A DNA stretch of 64,000 bases from Candidatus Neomicrothrix sp. UBA2974 (GCA_002348705.1 DEAU01000017.1:22642-86641); one strand, 5' to 3'; counted from the first letter of the stretch, positions 1 to 9,417 are shown. A program made the numbers and translations. The notes: a model not told the origin generated them from the letters alone.

Positions 1-336
1 GCACACCTGCTGGGCGGGCAGGCGTTCCAGTGCCAACCCAGCGCCTGGACGAAAGATCACCGAGTTCAACGCTGGTTCGACGCGCTGCTGGTCGAGAGGG
101 ATTTGAGTTCCCCCAATCTGGAGAATTTCGCCTGACCATCCCGCGGCGAGAATGGCCCCCACGTTGGCTTGTGGCAGAACGGTGTCGTTTCTTGGAGGCA
201 GAAGCTCAGATACGGCAGGATTGGTGTCGATGGCGACGTCCCCGGCATCGTCTGAGGGCAGGATGGCTGCCAATAACAGGATTCCGATGCCTAGCCCCAT
301 CAAAATACTGATGGCGAGAGCACGACTACGGGTCAC
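1..336 (-). CDS. membrane-anchored protein of unknown function (cut by window edge)
   Basis: Reading the minus strand from a GTG at 336 gives 112 codons open to the window edge, so the C-terminus is missing. Residues about 6-25 form one hydrophobic segment (ILMGLGIGILLLAAIL) after a short basic N-terminus (VTRSRA), consistent with a signal anchor. The rest is soluble and recalls no family I can name. The start is supported by a -10-like TAGCCT (minus strand, 348-343) ending 6 nt before the GTG, as at many other genes here. It is transcribed divergently from the PASTA kinase, and the two starts are only 43 bp apart. Confidence 0.6.
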   Translation of the reverse strand, partial: MTRSRALAISILMGLGIGILLLAAILPSDDAGDVAIDTNPAVSELLPPRNDTVLPQANVGAILAAGWSGEILQIGGTQIPLDQQRVEPALNSVIFRPGAGLALERLPAQQVC

Positions 337-379
337 GGGCGCAGGCTATCCACGGGCCTCGTACGGGTAGTCTCGAGGG

Positions 380-2365
380 GTGACCGACGGATTCTCCGAT
401 GGGGCCCCCGCCGGCCCTTACGCCGATTTGCACGGCCGACCATCCACCGTTCCCCCCGGGCGGATGCCTTCTCCGGGTCGGATGCTGGGTGGCCGCTACC
501 GCCTTGGCGGGGTGATTGGTACTGGAGGATCAGGAACCGTCTACCTGGCAGACGACCTTTCGCTAGGGCGGCGGGTAGCAGTCAAGGTCCTTCATTCTTC
601 GCTGGTAGGCGACGAGGCCTTTATAGGTCGATTCCGGACTGAGGCCCGTCTCGTGGCCTCCTTGGCCGATCCCCACGTGGTCGCGATCTACGACTGGGGT
701 GTAGATGGTCAGGCCTTTCTGGTGACCGAGTATCTGGGAGGCGGCAGCCTCCGGAGCATTCTCTCTTCGGGTCGCACGCTCAGTCCGTCGCAGATGTTGA
801 CCGTAGCGCTCGAGGCCTGCCGAGCTCTCGACCATGCTCATCGTCAGGGAATTGTCCATCGAGACGTTAAACCCGCCAATCTCCTCTTCGGAGAGGACGC
901 CCGTCTTCGAATCGCCGACTTTGGCCTGGCCGAGGCTCTTACCGGCACGTCTAGTCGCGAGATATTTGGTGGTGGCGGTGTCGTTGGAACGGCCCGCTAC
1001 GCCTCGCCGGAACAGGCTCAAGGTTCTCCGCTGGACGGAAGGTCTGACGTCTACTCTCTTGCTCTCTGCATGGTCGAAGGGGTGACCGGCCATCTCCCGT
1101 TTGCGGCAGACACAATTCAGGACACGCTGCTCGCCCGGATCGGTCGGGATGTGCCCATACCTGATGCGCTTGGACCGCTGGTTCCTGTAGTGGCTCATGC
1201 CGGCTCGGCTGATGTCGGGAATCGACCTGCAGCGCGCGAGCTAGGCCGGATGCTGCTTGACATAGCTGGGCGTATGGCACGCCCGGACCCCTTGCCGTTG
1301 GTTGGCCCTGGGGAGGTGGGTGCCGCGCCATTACCGGGTGAGGCGGAGCACGCTGCACCGTCGGTGTTCGTCGACCCAACTGGTCCTTCCACTGTGGTTC
1401 ACTCTCCAATCCGTCCGACAGGGCCTCCTAATGAACCCCGTATCCCGGTTCGCCACCGCCGGCGTTGGGCAGGAACGTTGATGGCAGCAGTGCTTGCTGC
1501 CGGGGCCGTGGTGGGCGGTCTAGCTCTTTGGGGCGCCAACCGCCCAACTACTAGAGCCGTCCCATCTTTGGTCAATACCGCTGGTGATAGCGCACGTTCA
1601 CTCCTTGTAGAACTGGGCTGGTCGGTTGAGGAGCGTTACGACCGTCGGGACGACACCGTGGAGGGTCAGGTCCTTGCCATGCAACCGGTAGCTGGGACGC
1701 GTCTCGATGCAGGAGAGACGGTTTTCCTCGTAGTGTCTCTAGGTCCAGCCCGCCTTCCGATTCCGGATGACCTGGTCGGGACCAGCGAGACCGAGGCGGC
1801 TCGGCGGCTGGAGGAAGCAGGTCTGACCGTCGGAAGCGTTTCTAGGGAGTGGAGCGAGGAGGTCGCTGCAGGCCTAGTGGTTGACGTGCTGACCTCTGAG
1901 GCCACGGCTCCCCAGGGGTCGGCGGTGGACCTTTTGGTCTCCGACGGACCCCTGCCGCGGCTGGTACCCGAAGGCCTCATCGGTATGATGCCGGCCGACG
2001 TGGTTGCAGAACTGATCACGCTAAGGCTGGCTCCGACCATGGGCGAGGAGCACGACGAATGGGTGGCTAGTGGCCGGGTCTCGAGGGTCGATCCGCCTGC
2101 TGGGACCAGGGTCGAAGTCGGTGATGATGTGCGGGTCGTGGTTTCCCTCGGTGCTATCGAGCGCTCTGTACCCACCATGGAGGGCTTGAGCTTGGTGGCG
2201 GCCGAGAGCCGCCTGGCCGCGTCGGGATTCCGTGTAGTGGCGGTCGAAGGTCTGCCAGATGGTGAGGTTGATCGTTCGGCCTGGGTCGTGGTTGGCCAGG
2301 AGCCGGAGGCGGGCCGTCGCAGTCTCCCTGACGTGACCGTAACCCTCGTGGTCGGTCCCGCCTGA
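380..2365 (+). CDS. PASTA-domain serine/threonine protein kinase (PknB type)
   Basis: This is a 661-residue membrane receptor kinase. The cytoplasmic kinase domain covers about residues 39-300, with glycine loop GTGGSGTV (47-54), ATP lysine K69, catalytic HRDVKPAN (160-167) and DFG (180-182). A proline-rich linker leads to one membrane segment (about 364-384). Four PASTA repeats follow (about 392-455, 458-522, 527-590, 594-659) and would lie outside the membrane. PASTA kinases sense muropeptides or lipid II and control division and wall growth; that role is known for the family and inferred here. The GTG start has TAGTCT (368-373) ending 6 nt upstream and no separate Shine-Dalgarno. The gatCAB genes follow after 54 bp. 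Confidence 0.95.
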   Translation: MTDGFSDGAPAGPYADLHGRPSTVPPGRMPSPGRMLGGRYRLGGVIGTGGSGTVYLADDLSLGRRVAVKVLHSSLVGDEAFIGRFRTEARLVASLADPHVVAIYDWGVDGQAFLVTEYLGGGSLRSILSSGRTLSPSQMLTVALEACRALDHAHRQGIVHRDVKPANLLFGEDARLRIADFGLAEALTGTSSREIFGGGGVVGTARYASPEQAQGSPLDGRSDVYSLALCMVEGVTGHLPFAADTIQDTLLARIGRDVPIPDALGPLVPVVAHAGSADVGNRPAARELGRMLLDIAGRMARPDPLPLVGPGEVGAAPLPGEAEHAAPSVFVDPTGPSTVVHSPIRPTGPPNEPRIPVRHRRRWAGTLMAAVLAAGAVVGGLALWGANRPTTRAVPSLVNTAGDSARSLLVELGWSVEERYDRRDDTVEGQVLAMQPVAGTRLDAGETVFLVVSLGPARLPIPDDLVGTSETEAARRLEEAGLTVGSVSREWSEEVAAGLVVDVLTSEATAPQGSAVDLLVSDGPLPRLVPEGLIGMMPADVVAELITLRLAPTMGEEHDEWVASGRVSRVDPPAGTRVEVGDDVRVVVSLGAIERSVPTMEGLSLVAAESRLAASGFRVVAVEGLPDGEVDRSAWVVVGQEPEAGRRSLPDVTVTLVVGPA

Positions 2366-2419
2366 CCCGTAGCCTGCATCGTCAGTCCGGTTCCGCCGGA
2401 ACACGACTAGGACTATCTA

Positions 2420-2722
2420 ATGACTGAACGTATTACCCGAGAAGACGTGGCCCATGTCGCTGAGTTGGCACGGTTGTCCCTTGACCAGGACGAACTCGAT
2501 GCCTTCACTAGTCAGTTAGCCGATGTGCTTGATCACGCCGCTGACCTTGATGCACTCGACCTTGACGAGGTTCCGCCCACCGCCCATCCGCTGCCGCTTC
2601 GCAATGTGCTGCGTCCGGATGTCGTTGGCGAGACCAGTGACCGGGCTGAAGTGTTGGCAGCTGCTCCTTCGGTGGAAGAGGACCAATTTCGCGTCCCGCC
2701 GGTGCTTGGGGAGGCACCATGA
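2420..2722 (+). CDS. gatC: Asp-tRNA(Asn)/Glu-tRNA(Gln) amidotransferase subunit C
   Basis: This is a 100-residue GatC, the small subunit that wraps around and stabilises GatA. It opens with the family signature ITREDVAHVAELARLSL and has the conserved later stretch DLDEVPPTAHPLPLRNVLRPD. Length is normal. The stop overlaps the gatA start by 4 bp (ATGA), so the three gat genes are translationally coupled. GatCAB converts mischarged Glu-tRNA(Gln) and/or Asp-tRNA(Asn) to the correct aminoacyl-tRNA, an essential step in bacteria lacking the matching synthetase. Confidence 0.96.
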   Translation: MTERITREDVAHVAELARLSLDQDELDAFTSQLADVLDHAADLDALDLDEVPPTAHPLPLRNVLRPDVVGETSDRAEVLAAAPSVEEDQFRVPPVLGEAP

Positions 2723-4188
2723 CGTTGTCGACTGCCCAGGGAATTGCTTCAGCGGTCCGTTCTGGAGAGCGGACTGCTCGCGAGGTCCTAGAGGATTATC
2801 TGGCTGCAGTGGACGGGCGAGAGCATGAGGTTCATGCCTTCAACTTGGTGTTAGCCGACGAAGCTCGAGTCGCCGCCGATGCGGTGGATTCTGCGATAGA
2901 CGCAGGGACCAACCCTGGGCCACTGGCCGGAGTGCCGGTCGCCCTCAAAGACAACCTCTGCACGCGAGGGGTTCCTACTACCTGCGGGTCCAAAATCCTT
3001 GACGGTTGGCGGCCCCCTTACGACGCCACGGTGGTTGGACGCCTTGCAGCAGCTGGTGCCGTGGTAGTCGGAAAGACCAATTTGGATGAGTTCGCCATGG
3101 GAAGTTCTACGGAAAACTCAGCCTTTGGCGTGACCCGGAACCCTTTGGACCCCGCGAAGGTACCTGGAGGATCGTCGGGTGGGTCGGCCGCAGCGGTTGC
3201 CGCAGGGTTTGTGCCCGTCTCTCTCGGCAGTGATACAGGTGGTTCCATCCGCCAACCGGCCGCGCTCTGTGGGGTGGTCGGCGTCAAACCCACATATGGG
3301 GCGGTATCCCGCTACGGTCTCGTGGCCTTCGCCTCAAGTCTCGACCAGATCGGCCCTTTCTCTCTTACTGTCGCCGACTCGGCTCTCATGCTGGAGGTCA
3401 TCGGGGGCCACGATCCCCGGGACTCAACGTCCATCCCTGGGCGGACTCCCGACCTCGTGGCCGAACTGGACCGAGGTATAGACGGTATGCGCATTGGCAT
3501 TATCGAGGAACTCTCCGGCGATGGACTTGAGGGCATTGCGGGAGACGTTCGTGCTCGTCTTGGAGAGGCTGGGCTTGCACTAGAGGCAGCGGGGGCAACA
3601 GTGGAAACCACCTCTGTTCCATCGACGGTTTATGGCCTGTCGGCCTATTACGTGATCGCCCCTGCCGAGGCATCGTCCAACCTCGCCCGTTATGACGGAG
3701 TGCGTTTCGGTCTAAGGATTGATGCCCCAAACGCCGGAGAGATGAATACGGCAACTCGTACCGCTGGTTTTGGCGATGAGGTCAAGCGTCGAATCATGCT
3801 TGGCACCTACGCCCTTTCCGCGGGTTACTACGACGCTTACTACGGCAAGTCTCAGAAGGTCCGCACGCTGATCGTCCGTGATTTTGCTCGGGCCTACGAG
3901 GAGTTTGATCTTCTGGTGAGCCCGACGGCGCCTACCACAGCCTTTGCTATCGGCGAGAAGGCCACCGACCCCATGACCATGTACCTCAATGACGTTTGCA
4001 CCATCCCTTCCAACCTGGCCGGACACCCGGCCATCTCGGTGCCGTTCGGGGTCGGTGACGACGGGATGCCGGTCGGTGTACAGATTCTCGCTCCAGCTAC
4101 CGATGAGGCGAAGATGTTTCGGGCCGCCGCTGTGCTCGAGGCCGTCGCGCCCGAGGGGCACCCTCTGGTCGGAGGGGGTTTGCCGTGA
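2719..4188 (+). CDS. gatA: Asp/Glu-tRNA amidotransferase subunit A (glutaminase/amidase)
   Basis: This 489-residue amidase-signature protein releases ammonia from glutamine and passes it to GatB. The Lys/cis-Ser/Ser triad is intact: K77 in GVPVALKDN, S152 in GGSSGGS and S176 in SDTGGSIRQP, at the spacing known for GatA. Length is usual. The ATG overlaps the gatC stop by 4 bp, and the stop overlaps the gatB GTG (GTGA), so stoichiometric expression as one operon is likely. Confidence 0.97.
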   Translation: MTLSTAQGIASAVRSGERTAREVLEDYLAAVDGREHEVHAFNLVLADEARVAADAVDSAIDAGTNPGPLAGVPVALKDNLCTRGVPTTCGSKILDGWRPPYDATVVGRLAAAGAVVVGKTNLDEFAMGSSTENSAFGVTRNPLDPAKVPGGSSGGSAAAVAAGFVPVSLGSDTGGSIRQPAALCGVVGVKPTYGAVSRYGLVAFASSLDQIGPFSLTVADSALMLEVIGGHDPRDSTSIPGRTPDLVAELDRGIDGMRIGIIEELSGDGLEGIAGDVRARLGEAGLALEAAGATVETTSVPSTVYGLSAYYVIAPAEASSNLARYDGVRFGLRIDAPNAGEMNTATRTAGFGDEVKRRIMLGTYALSAGYYDAYYGKSQKVRTLIVRDFARAYEEFDLLVSPTAPTTAFAIGEKATDPMTMYLNDVCTIPSNLAGHPAISVPFGVGDDGMPVGVQILAPATDEAKMFRAAAVLEAVAPEGHPLVGGGLP

Positions 4189-5627
4189 GGGAGGAGTTGA
4201 CCGGGGTCATCCCGGGCTGGGAGACAGTCATCGGCCTGGAGGTCCATGCTGAGCTAGCTACTGCCACTAAGTTATTCAGTGGTGCTCCGAATCGCTTCGG
4301 CGGTGAGCCCAATACCAATGTAGATCCAGTCTCGTTGGGTCTCCCCGGATCTCTTCCAGTGCTCAACGAGCAAGCCGTAGAACTGGCAATCCGTGTTGGT
4401 CTCGCCCTGAACTGCCGTGTTCAGCCTTCGGTATTTGCTAGGAAGAACTACTTCTACCCAGATATGCCGAAGGACTTCCAGATCTCGCAATATGACCTCC
4501 CAATAAACGAGGAAGGTTGGTTGGAGCTACCCGATGGACGCCGAATCGGCATTGAGCGGGCTCACCTCGAGGAGGACACAGGTAAGAGCACCCATGTAGG
4601 TGGCGGCGGTCGCATTCACGAGGCCGGGTACTCGTTAGTTGACTACAACCGGGCCGGCGTTCCCCTGATCGAGATTGTTGGAGCACCGGACCTTCGTTCG
4701 CCAGAGGATGCTCGTGCCTACGTGGGTGAGCTCCGGTCAATCCTGGTGGCAATCGGTGCCTCTGATGGGAAGATGGAGGAGGGTTCGATGCGAGTGGATT
4801 GCAACGTATCGGTTCGCCCAATTGGTCAAGCCGAGTTTGGGACCCGTTGTGAAATCAAGAACATCAACTCCTTGCGGTCGCTCGGCCGGGCTATTACCTA
4901 CGAGGCCCAGCGTCAGGTTGACCTCCTGGCTTCGGGTGAAGCAGTCGAGCAGCAGACTCGCCACTGGGATGAGGACGAGGGCCGCACTCACAAGTTGCGT
5001 TCCAAAGAGGAGGCTTTCGACTACCGGTATTTTCCCGAACCGGACCTAGTGCCGGTTGATCCTTCCGAGGAATGGATCACTGAGATCCGCGATGCCTTGC
5101 CGATGTTGCCCCGTGAGCGCCGCCATCGACTGGCCGAGGTCGCCAACGTGGAAACAGCCTCCGTCGTCTTGACAGTCGAACGTGGCATGGACGACTTAGC
5201 TTTTGAAGCCATCGCTGCAGGCGGTGATGCCGGCCGCGTGATAGTCCATGTCGAGAACAACCTGGCTGATGGCGCAGGTGCTCTGGATGCCGAGAGCTTT
5301 GCCACCCTGGTGGCCATGGAGGTCCGGGGAGATCTGACGGCCACCCAGGCCAAGACTGTACTGGCGGCATTGGTGGCTGAAGGTGGTGACCCCGCTGAGG
5401 TGGCTGCGTCAATGGGCTTTGAGGCCATGGACACTGAGGAACTGGAGGCTCTTGTCGAACGCCTCATCGATGAGTACGCGGAAGACTGGGCGGCCTTTAT
5501 TGCCGGCGATGACAAGGAGCGGAAGAAGAAATCCGGTTTCTTTGTCGGGCAGGTCATGAAGGCCACGAACGGCCAGGCGGACGGTCGCATCGTCAATGAG
5601 ATCATGAGCCGTCTCGCTCTCGACTAA
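4185..5627 (+). CDS. gatB: Asp/Glu-tRNA amidotransferase subunit B (transamidase/kinase)
   Basis: This is a 480-residue GatB, which phosphorylates the mischarged glutamyl or aspartyl group and transfers ammonia from GatA. Family blocks are plain: GLEVHAELAT near the N-terminus, FYPDMPKDFQISQYD (about 86-100), HLEEDTGKSTH, DYNRAGVPLIEIV and MRVDCNVSVR in the core, then the helical and YqeY-like tail ending KATNGQADGRIVNEIM. The GTG start overlaps the gatA stop. The gene converges on a MATE exporter with only 20 bp between the stops. Confidence 0.97.
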   Translation: MREELTGVIPGWETVIGLEVHAELATATKLFSGAPNRFGGEPNTNVDPVSLGLPGSLPVLNEQAVELAIRVGLALNCRVQPSVFARKNYFYPDMPKDFQISQYDLPINEEGWLELPDGRRIGIERAHLEEDTGKSTHVGGGGRIHEAGYSLVDYNRAGVPLIEIVGAPDLRSPEDARAYVGELRSILVAIGASDGKMEEGSMRVDCNVSVRPIGQAEFGTRCEIKNINSLRSLGRAITYEAQRQVDLLASGEAVEQQTRHWDEDEGRTHKLRSKEEAFDYRYFPEPDLVPVDPSEEWITEIRDALPMLPRERRHRLAEVANVETASVVLTVERGMDDLAFEAIAAGGDAGRVIVHVENNLADGAGALDAESFATLVAMEVRGDLTATQAKTVLAALVAEGGDPAEVAASMGFEAMDTEELEALVERLIDEYAEDWAAFIAGDDKERKKKSGFFVGQVMKATNGQADGRIVNEIMSRLALD

Positions 5628-5647
5628 GTCACACCACTTTCAATTCG

Positions 5648-6967
5648 CTACCGGTCTGCGCCCACTACCTGCCAACGAGTCCCGTTAAAGCGGGCGATGA
5701 AGATACTGGACCGCAAGATGGTCGATAGCCAGATGGCAGCCCATAGCCAGCCGATCCCGAGGTCTGCCAAGCGGATGGCCACCATGGCGAGCACTGTCGC
5801 GGTAGCGGCGACAGCCATTCCCCGGGCTATGAATGCTTGGTCACCAGCACCGATGAGGATCCCGTCGAGGGCGAAGGTCGCGCCTCCAAGCGGTGCCATC
5901 AGACCAACGTGCATGAGGAGGAAGGAGGCCAGAGCCACGACGTCGGGATCATCGGAGAAGATTCCAGCTACGCCAGATCGAGCTACGAGCAAGATCGGCG
6001 CAAGGACCATGCCCATGCCTACCGACCAGAAGATGATTCGTCGGCCGATTCTTCGGGCTGCTAGGGCGCAACCGGCGCCAAGACGTTCTCCCACCATTGC
6101 CTGGGCTGCGACTGCCAGAGCATCCATGGTCAGTGCGGTGGCTATCCAAACCTGGAAGGCCACCTGGTGGGCAGCTACCTCGACCCGACCGATCCGTGTC
6201 GCCACTGAGGTTCCTACTAGGAACATGCCGGTCAGCGAGAGGTTGCGAACCAGTAGTTGGCTGCTGACGGACAGCATTCGTCCGATGGCAGCCGGCCTGA
6301 GTCGCAGCGGGGATCGTTGGGCTTTGACGTCTCGTCCGATCCATGTCAGATAGCAGGTGGCGCCAGTCCACTGAGCCACCACAGTGGCTGCCGCTGAGGC
6401 GCCAATCCCTAGACCCAGTCCCACGATTAGTACTAACTCAAGAACCAAGTTCAGCACCGCTGTGCCCACGGCTACCCGAAGCGGCCTCATGTTGTCCTTC
6501 AAGCCCCGCAGGTACCCGGTGCCGGCCAGCATCAGGAGCATCCCGGGTGCTCCAAGCAGGCTGATCTCCAGGTAGGTGGTGGCATGCTCAGCCACGTCGC
6601 CTTCGGCCCCTAGAGCTCCGACGATCGAATCGGCGAGTGGTATACCAACTGCAGCCAAGCTGAGACCGATGGCTAGGGCCAGCCAGAGGCCCTGGATAGC
6701 TTGATCGGCGGCACGCCGGTGCTCGTTGGCTCCGGTCAGACGAGCGACTGAAGCGGTGGTCCCGTAGGCCAGGAAGATGCAGAGTCCGTAGCCGAACAAA
6801 AGGGCCGCCGAGGCGACCCCAAGCCCACCCAATGGCCCTGTTCCTAAGTGCCCGACTACCGCTGTGTCGGCCAGAACGTACAGCGGTTCGGCGACTAGGG
6901 CCCCGAGTGCTGGGAAAGCGAGCCGCAAGATCTCTTGGCCCTCAGCGGACAGACGAGTCGCGAACAT
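5648..6967 (-). CDS. MATE-family multidrug/metabolite efflux transporter (DinF-like)
   Basis: About 439 residues forming roughly twelve membrane helices in two MatE halves, ending with a short basic tail. The N-terminal half has the AEPLYVLADTAVVGHLGTGPLGG motif region that marks the DinF/NorM branch. These proteins exchange cations for drugs or metabolites; the substrate cannot be read from sequence. Two ATGs are adjacent (6970 and 6967). I prefer the second because a -10-like TAGTCT (minus strand, 6979-6974) then ends 6 nt upstream. The promoter region is shared with divergent ilvD and holds two inverted repeats (6977-6988, 6992-7010). Confidence 0.88.
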   Translation of the reverse strand: MFATRLSAEGQEILRLAFPALGALVAEPLYVLADTAVVGHLGTGPLGGLGVASAALLFGYGLCIFLAYGTTASVARLTGANEHRRAADQAIQGLWLALAIGLSLAAVGIPLADSIVGALGAEGDVAEHATTYLEISLLGAPGMLLMLAGTGYLRGLKDNMRPLRVAVGTAVLNLVLELVLIVGLGLGIGASAAATVVAQWTGATCYLTWIGRDVKAQRSPLRLRPAAIGRMLSVSSQLLVRNLSLTGMFLVGTSVATRIGRVEVAAHQVAFQVWIATALTMDALAVAAQAMVGERLGAGCALAARRIGRRIIFWSVGMGMVLAPILLVARSGVAGIFSDDPDVVALASFLLMHVGLMAPLGGATFALDGILIGAGDQAFIARGMAVAATATVLAMVAIRLADLGIGWLWAAIWLSTILRSSIFIARFNGTRWQVVGADR

Positions 6968-6976
6968 CATTCGAGA

Positions 6977-7010
6977 CTAGGGCCCTAGCTAGAGACCGAT
7001 CGGAGGTCTC
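6977..7010. promoter_or_regulatory. inverted repeats between the MATE gene and ilvD
   Basis: Two palindromes lie in the 93-bp divergent region. CTAGGGCCCTAG (6977-6988) is a perfect 12-bp palindrome overlapping the presumed -10 of the MATE gene. GAGACC-N7-GGTCTC (6992-7010) lies beside it. They are placed as operators would be, but no regulator is identified. Confidence 0.35.
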
Positions 7011-7060
7011 AATGTCCGCCACTGGTCGGGTAGCGAGCGGTGGAGCGTAGCCTGCCCCTC

Positions 7061-8755
7061 ATGAAGGACCTCACACACGGGGGGATGAAACCCCGAAGCC
7101 ACGATGTAACCGAGGGGCCGGCCAAGGCGCCGGCGCGGGCAATGCTTCGGGCCATTGGCATGACCGAGAACGACTTCGATAAGGCTCAAGTGGGCGTGGC
7201 GTCGTCCTGGAACGAGGTTACGCCATGCAATATGCCGCTGGACGCTCTGGCCAAGCGATGCAAAGAGGGCGTCGCTGAGGCCGGGGGCTTTCCTATCGAG
7301 TTCAACACCATCGCAGTCAGCGACGGGATCTCTATGGGACACGAAGGGATGCGAGCCAGTTTGGTGAGTCGGGAGATCATTGCCGATTCGGTCGAAGCGG
7401 TCATGCACGCGGAGCGATTCGACGCCTTTGTGAGCTTCGCTGGATGCGACAAGTCTCTCCCGGGGATGATGATGGCTGCGGCGCGTATCAATCTGCCTTC
7501 GGTTTTTGTTTACGGGGGATCGATCATGCCCGGCCGTCATCCCGACGGCCGGGCGCTCGACGTGGTGAGCGTTTTTGAAGCAGTTGGCGCTCATGCCGTG
7601 GGCGGTATTGATGACGAGGAACTTCTCACGATCGAACGGGAAGCCTGTCCCACCATCGGAAGTTGTGGTGGCATGTTCACTGCCAACACCATGGCGTCGA
7701 TCGGAGAGGCCATCGGCATGTCGCTTCCCGGCTCGGCCTCGGCCGCTGCCATAGATAGCCGTCGATCCGAAGTGGCCTTTGCCAGCGGCACGGCAGTGAT
7801 GAATCTGCTGAGGCAGGGGATCAGGCCGCGGGACATCATGACCAAGGGGGCGTTTGAGAATGCCATTGCTGTGGTTATGGCTCTCGGCGGCTCCACCAAT
7901 GCCGTGTTGCACCTTTTGGCTATGGCTTACGAAGCCAAAGTGGAGTTGGAATTAGAGGATTTCAACCGGGTGGCGGCAAAGGTGCCGCATCTGGCCGACA
8001 CCAAGCCCCATGGCAAGTACCACATGGTCGACATCGACCGGATCGGTGGCGTCCCTGTGGTCCTTCAAATGCTGTCCGATGAAGGCCTTTTGCACCTTGG
8101 CGAGGTCACTGTGACCGGGAGGACGGTTGGAGAGAATCTGGACCTCTTGGATGTGCCGCCACCCGACGGCGATGTCATACACGCTTTTGCTGATCCGATC
8201 CACGAACTAGGCGGCCTGGCAGTGTTGCGCGGCTCGCTGGCCCCAAAGGGCGCAGTGGTGAAGGTGGCGGGCATTGACTTCGATCACTTTGAGGGTCGGG
8301 CAAGAGTGTTCGACGGTGAAGACGCTGCTATGGCTGCCGTGCTTGACGACCGGATCGAGGCTGGTGATGTGGTGGTGATCCGCTATGAGGGCCCCAAGGG
8401 TGGGCCGGGTATGCGAGAGATGCTTGCTATTACTGGAGCCATGAAGGGTGCTGGTCGTGGTGATGACGCGGCGCTGGTTACCGACGGTCGGTTCTCAGGA
8501 GGCACCCACGGCTTCTGCATCGGTCATGTGGCCCCGGAGGCTGTGGACGGTGGTCCGATTGCCCTAGTCGAGGAAGGCGATCGGATTGCTATCGACGTGG
8601 TCGGGCACACCATCGACTTATTAGTCGAAGAGCAGGTACTAGTTCGGCGTCGGGCAGACCTGAAGCCCTTCGAGCCTCGCTACACCTCGGGTTTCCTTGC
8701 CAAATACGCAGCACTGGCTCAAGGGGCCGAAAAGGGCGCCGTCACGGAGGCGTGA
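7061..8755 (+). CDS. ilvD: dihydroxy-acid dehydratase
   Basis: IlvD dehydrates dihydroxy-isovalerate and dihydroxy-methylvalerate to the keto acids for valine, leucine and isoleucine. Three cluster cysteines are in place, in TPCNMPLD, SFAGCDKSLPGMMMA and PTIGSCGGMFTANTMAS, about residues 56, 129 and 202. The C-terminal DGRFSGGTHGFCIGH block is present. I start at the ATG at 7061 (564 residues): TAGCCT (7048-7053) lies 7 nt before it, and KPRS then falls about ten residues in, as is usual. A GTG at 7040 in the same frame is the alternative. The gene sits 0.8 kb upstream of the ilvBNC leader but appears to have its own promoter. Confidence 0.95.
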   Translation: MKDLTHGGMKPRSHDVTEGPAKAPARAMLRAIGMTENDFDKAQVGVASSWNEVTPCNMPLDALAKRCKEGVAEAGGFPIEFNTIAVSDGISMGHEGMRASLVSREIIADSVEAVMHAERFDAFVSFAGCDKSLPGMMMAAARINLPSVFVYGGSIMPGRHPDGRALDVVSVFEAVGAHAVGGIDDEELLTIEREACPTIGSCGGMFTANTMASIGEAIGMSLPGSASAAAIDSRRSEVAFASGTAVMNLLRQGIRPRDIMTKGAFENAIAVVMALGGSTNAVLHLLAMAYEAKVELELEDFNRVAAKVPHLADTKPHGKYHMVDIDRIGGVPVVLQMLSDEGLLHLGEVTVTGRTVGENLDLLDVPPPDGDVIHAFADPIHELGGLAVLRGSLAPKGAVVKVAGIDFDHFEGRARVFDGEDAAMAAVLDDRIEAGDVVVIRYEGPKGGPGMREMLAITGAMKGAGRGDDAALVTDGRFSGGTHGFCIGHVAPEAVDGGPIALVEEGDRIAIDVVGHTIDLLVEEQVLVRRRADLKPFEPRYTSGFLAKYAALAQGAEKGAVTEA

Positions 8756-8764
8756 GTGGCTGAT

Positions 8765-8786
8765 ACCGGAGGCTTTGGTGTCCGGT
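8765..8786. terminator. weak hairpin after ilvD
   Basis: ACCGGA (8765-8770) and TCCGGT (8781-8786) form a 6-bp stem with a 10-nt loop, just past the ilvD stop and reaching the stop of the convergent nucleotidyltransferase-like gene. There is no T-run, so it is at best a weak terminator. Confidence 0.3.
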
Positions 8787-9319
8787 CAACAGAGTTCCGG
8801 CCAGAGGCCGCTGTAACGGGCTGCCGATAGCGCCATCCAAGGGCTGCCGCATAGAGCGTCAGTTGACGAAAGGCCTGACGCCCAGGTCGGGATCTCAAGG
8901 CAGACCTCTTCTGGCACCTCCAGGCCGAGTCTGGGCGCCACGGCGCAGATCGGCAGACTGGCTAAAGCATCCGCCATGGCCGACTCGTTGTCGTAAAAGG
9001 TTGGATCGTGGAGTTGAACCCACTTGTCGGCGCCCATGACCACCACGTCATGGCCTTGAGCCAAGTCGGCTACTAGGCGGGCCTCAGAGGTCTTGACCTC
9101 CAACCACCGGTGGTCGCCAGCTACCGCGTTGAGTACCTCCAGACGTTCATCGGGTGAGGTCCGTCCCGCTTCCTTGCCGAGAGGTTGGCGAGACACAGTC
9201 CAAAAGACCTTTTCAAGGTCGTGATGCCGCATTGCAGTCCAGGAGATGACCAGATGGGCCAGCGTTGGTGGATCGAATGATCCGGGTTGGGTAGCGGTTC
9301 TCACTATGTCTGACCTCAC
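8786..9319 (-). CDS. cytidylyltransferase/NadD-like nucleotidyltransferase, divergent
   Basis: This is a 177-residue Rossmann-type nucleotidyltransferase. The N-terminal PGSFDPPTLAHLVIS corresponds to the GGTFDPxHxGH block of NadD/CoaD, with TLAH in place of (H/T)xGH. A second block, VVVMGADKW, resembles the NadD core. The usual C-terminal ISSTxxR is only partly kept (LSSTDAL), so the substrate is uncertain and it need not be the essential NadD. GTG starts at 9319 and 9304 are both possible. It is a lone gene converging on ilvD and divergent from the ilvB leader. Confidence 0.7.
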   Translation of the reverse strand: MRSDIVRTATQPGSFDPPTLAHLVISWTAMRHHDLEKVFWTVSRQPLGKEAGRTSPDERLEVLNAVAGDHRWLEVKTSEARLVADLAQGHDVVVMGADKWVQLHDPTFYDNESAMADALASLPICAVAPRLGLEVPEEVCLEIPTWASGLSSTDALCGSPWMALSAARYSGLWPELC

Positions 9320-9380
9320 AGTTGCATGATCCCACGACTACGACGCCTTTGACTCAACACGGTGCTTGAAGCGCGGCAGG

Positions 9381-9410
9381 TTGTGGACCGGGGCGACCTC
9401 AGGGCAGAAT
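9381..9410 (+). promoter_or_regulatory. promoter of the ilvBNC leader
   Basis: TTGTGG (9381-9386) and CAGAAT (9405-9410) are 18 bp apart. The -10 ends 7 nt before the leader-peptide ATG at 9418, so the transcript should begin at or next to the AUG. Confidence 0.55.
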
Positions 9411-9417
9411 TGCACCA

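Noticed and set aside
6989..7912. A 307-codon minus-strand open frame across ilvD
   Set aside because: It is antisense to a clear ilvD and has no recognisable protein motifs; long shadow frames are common at this GC content.
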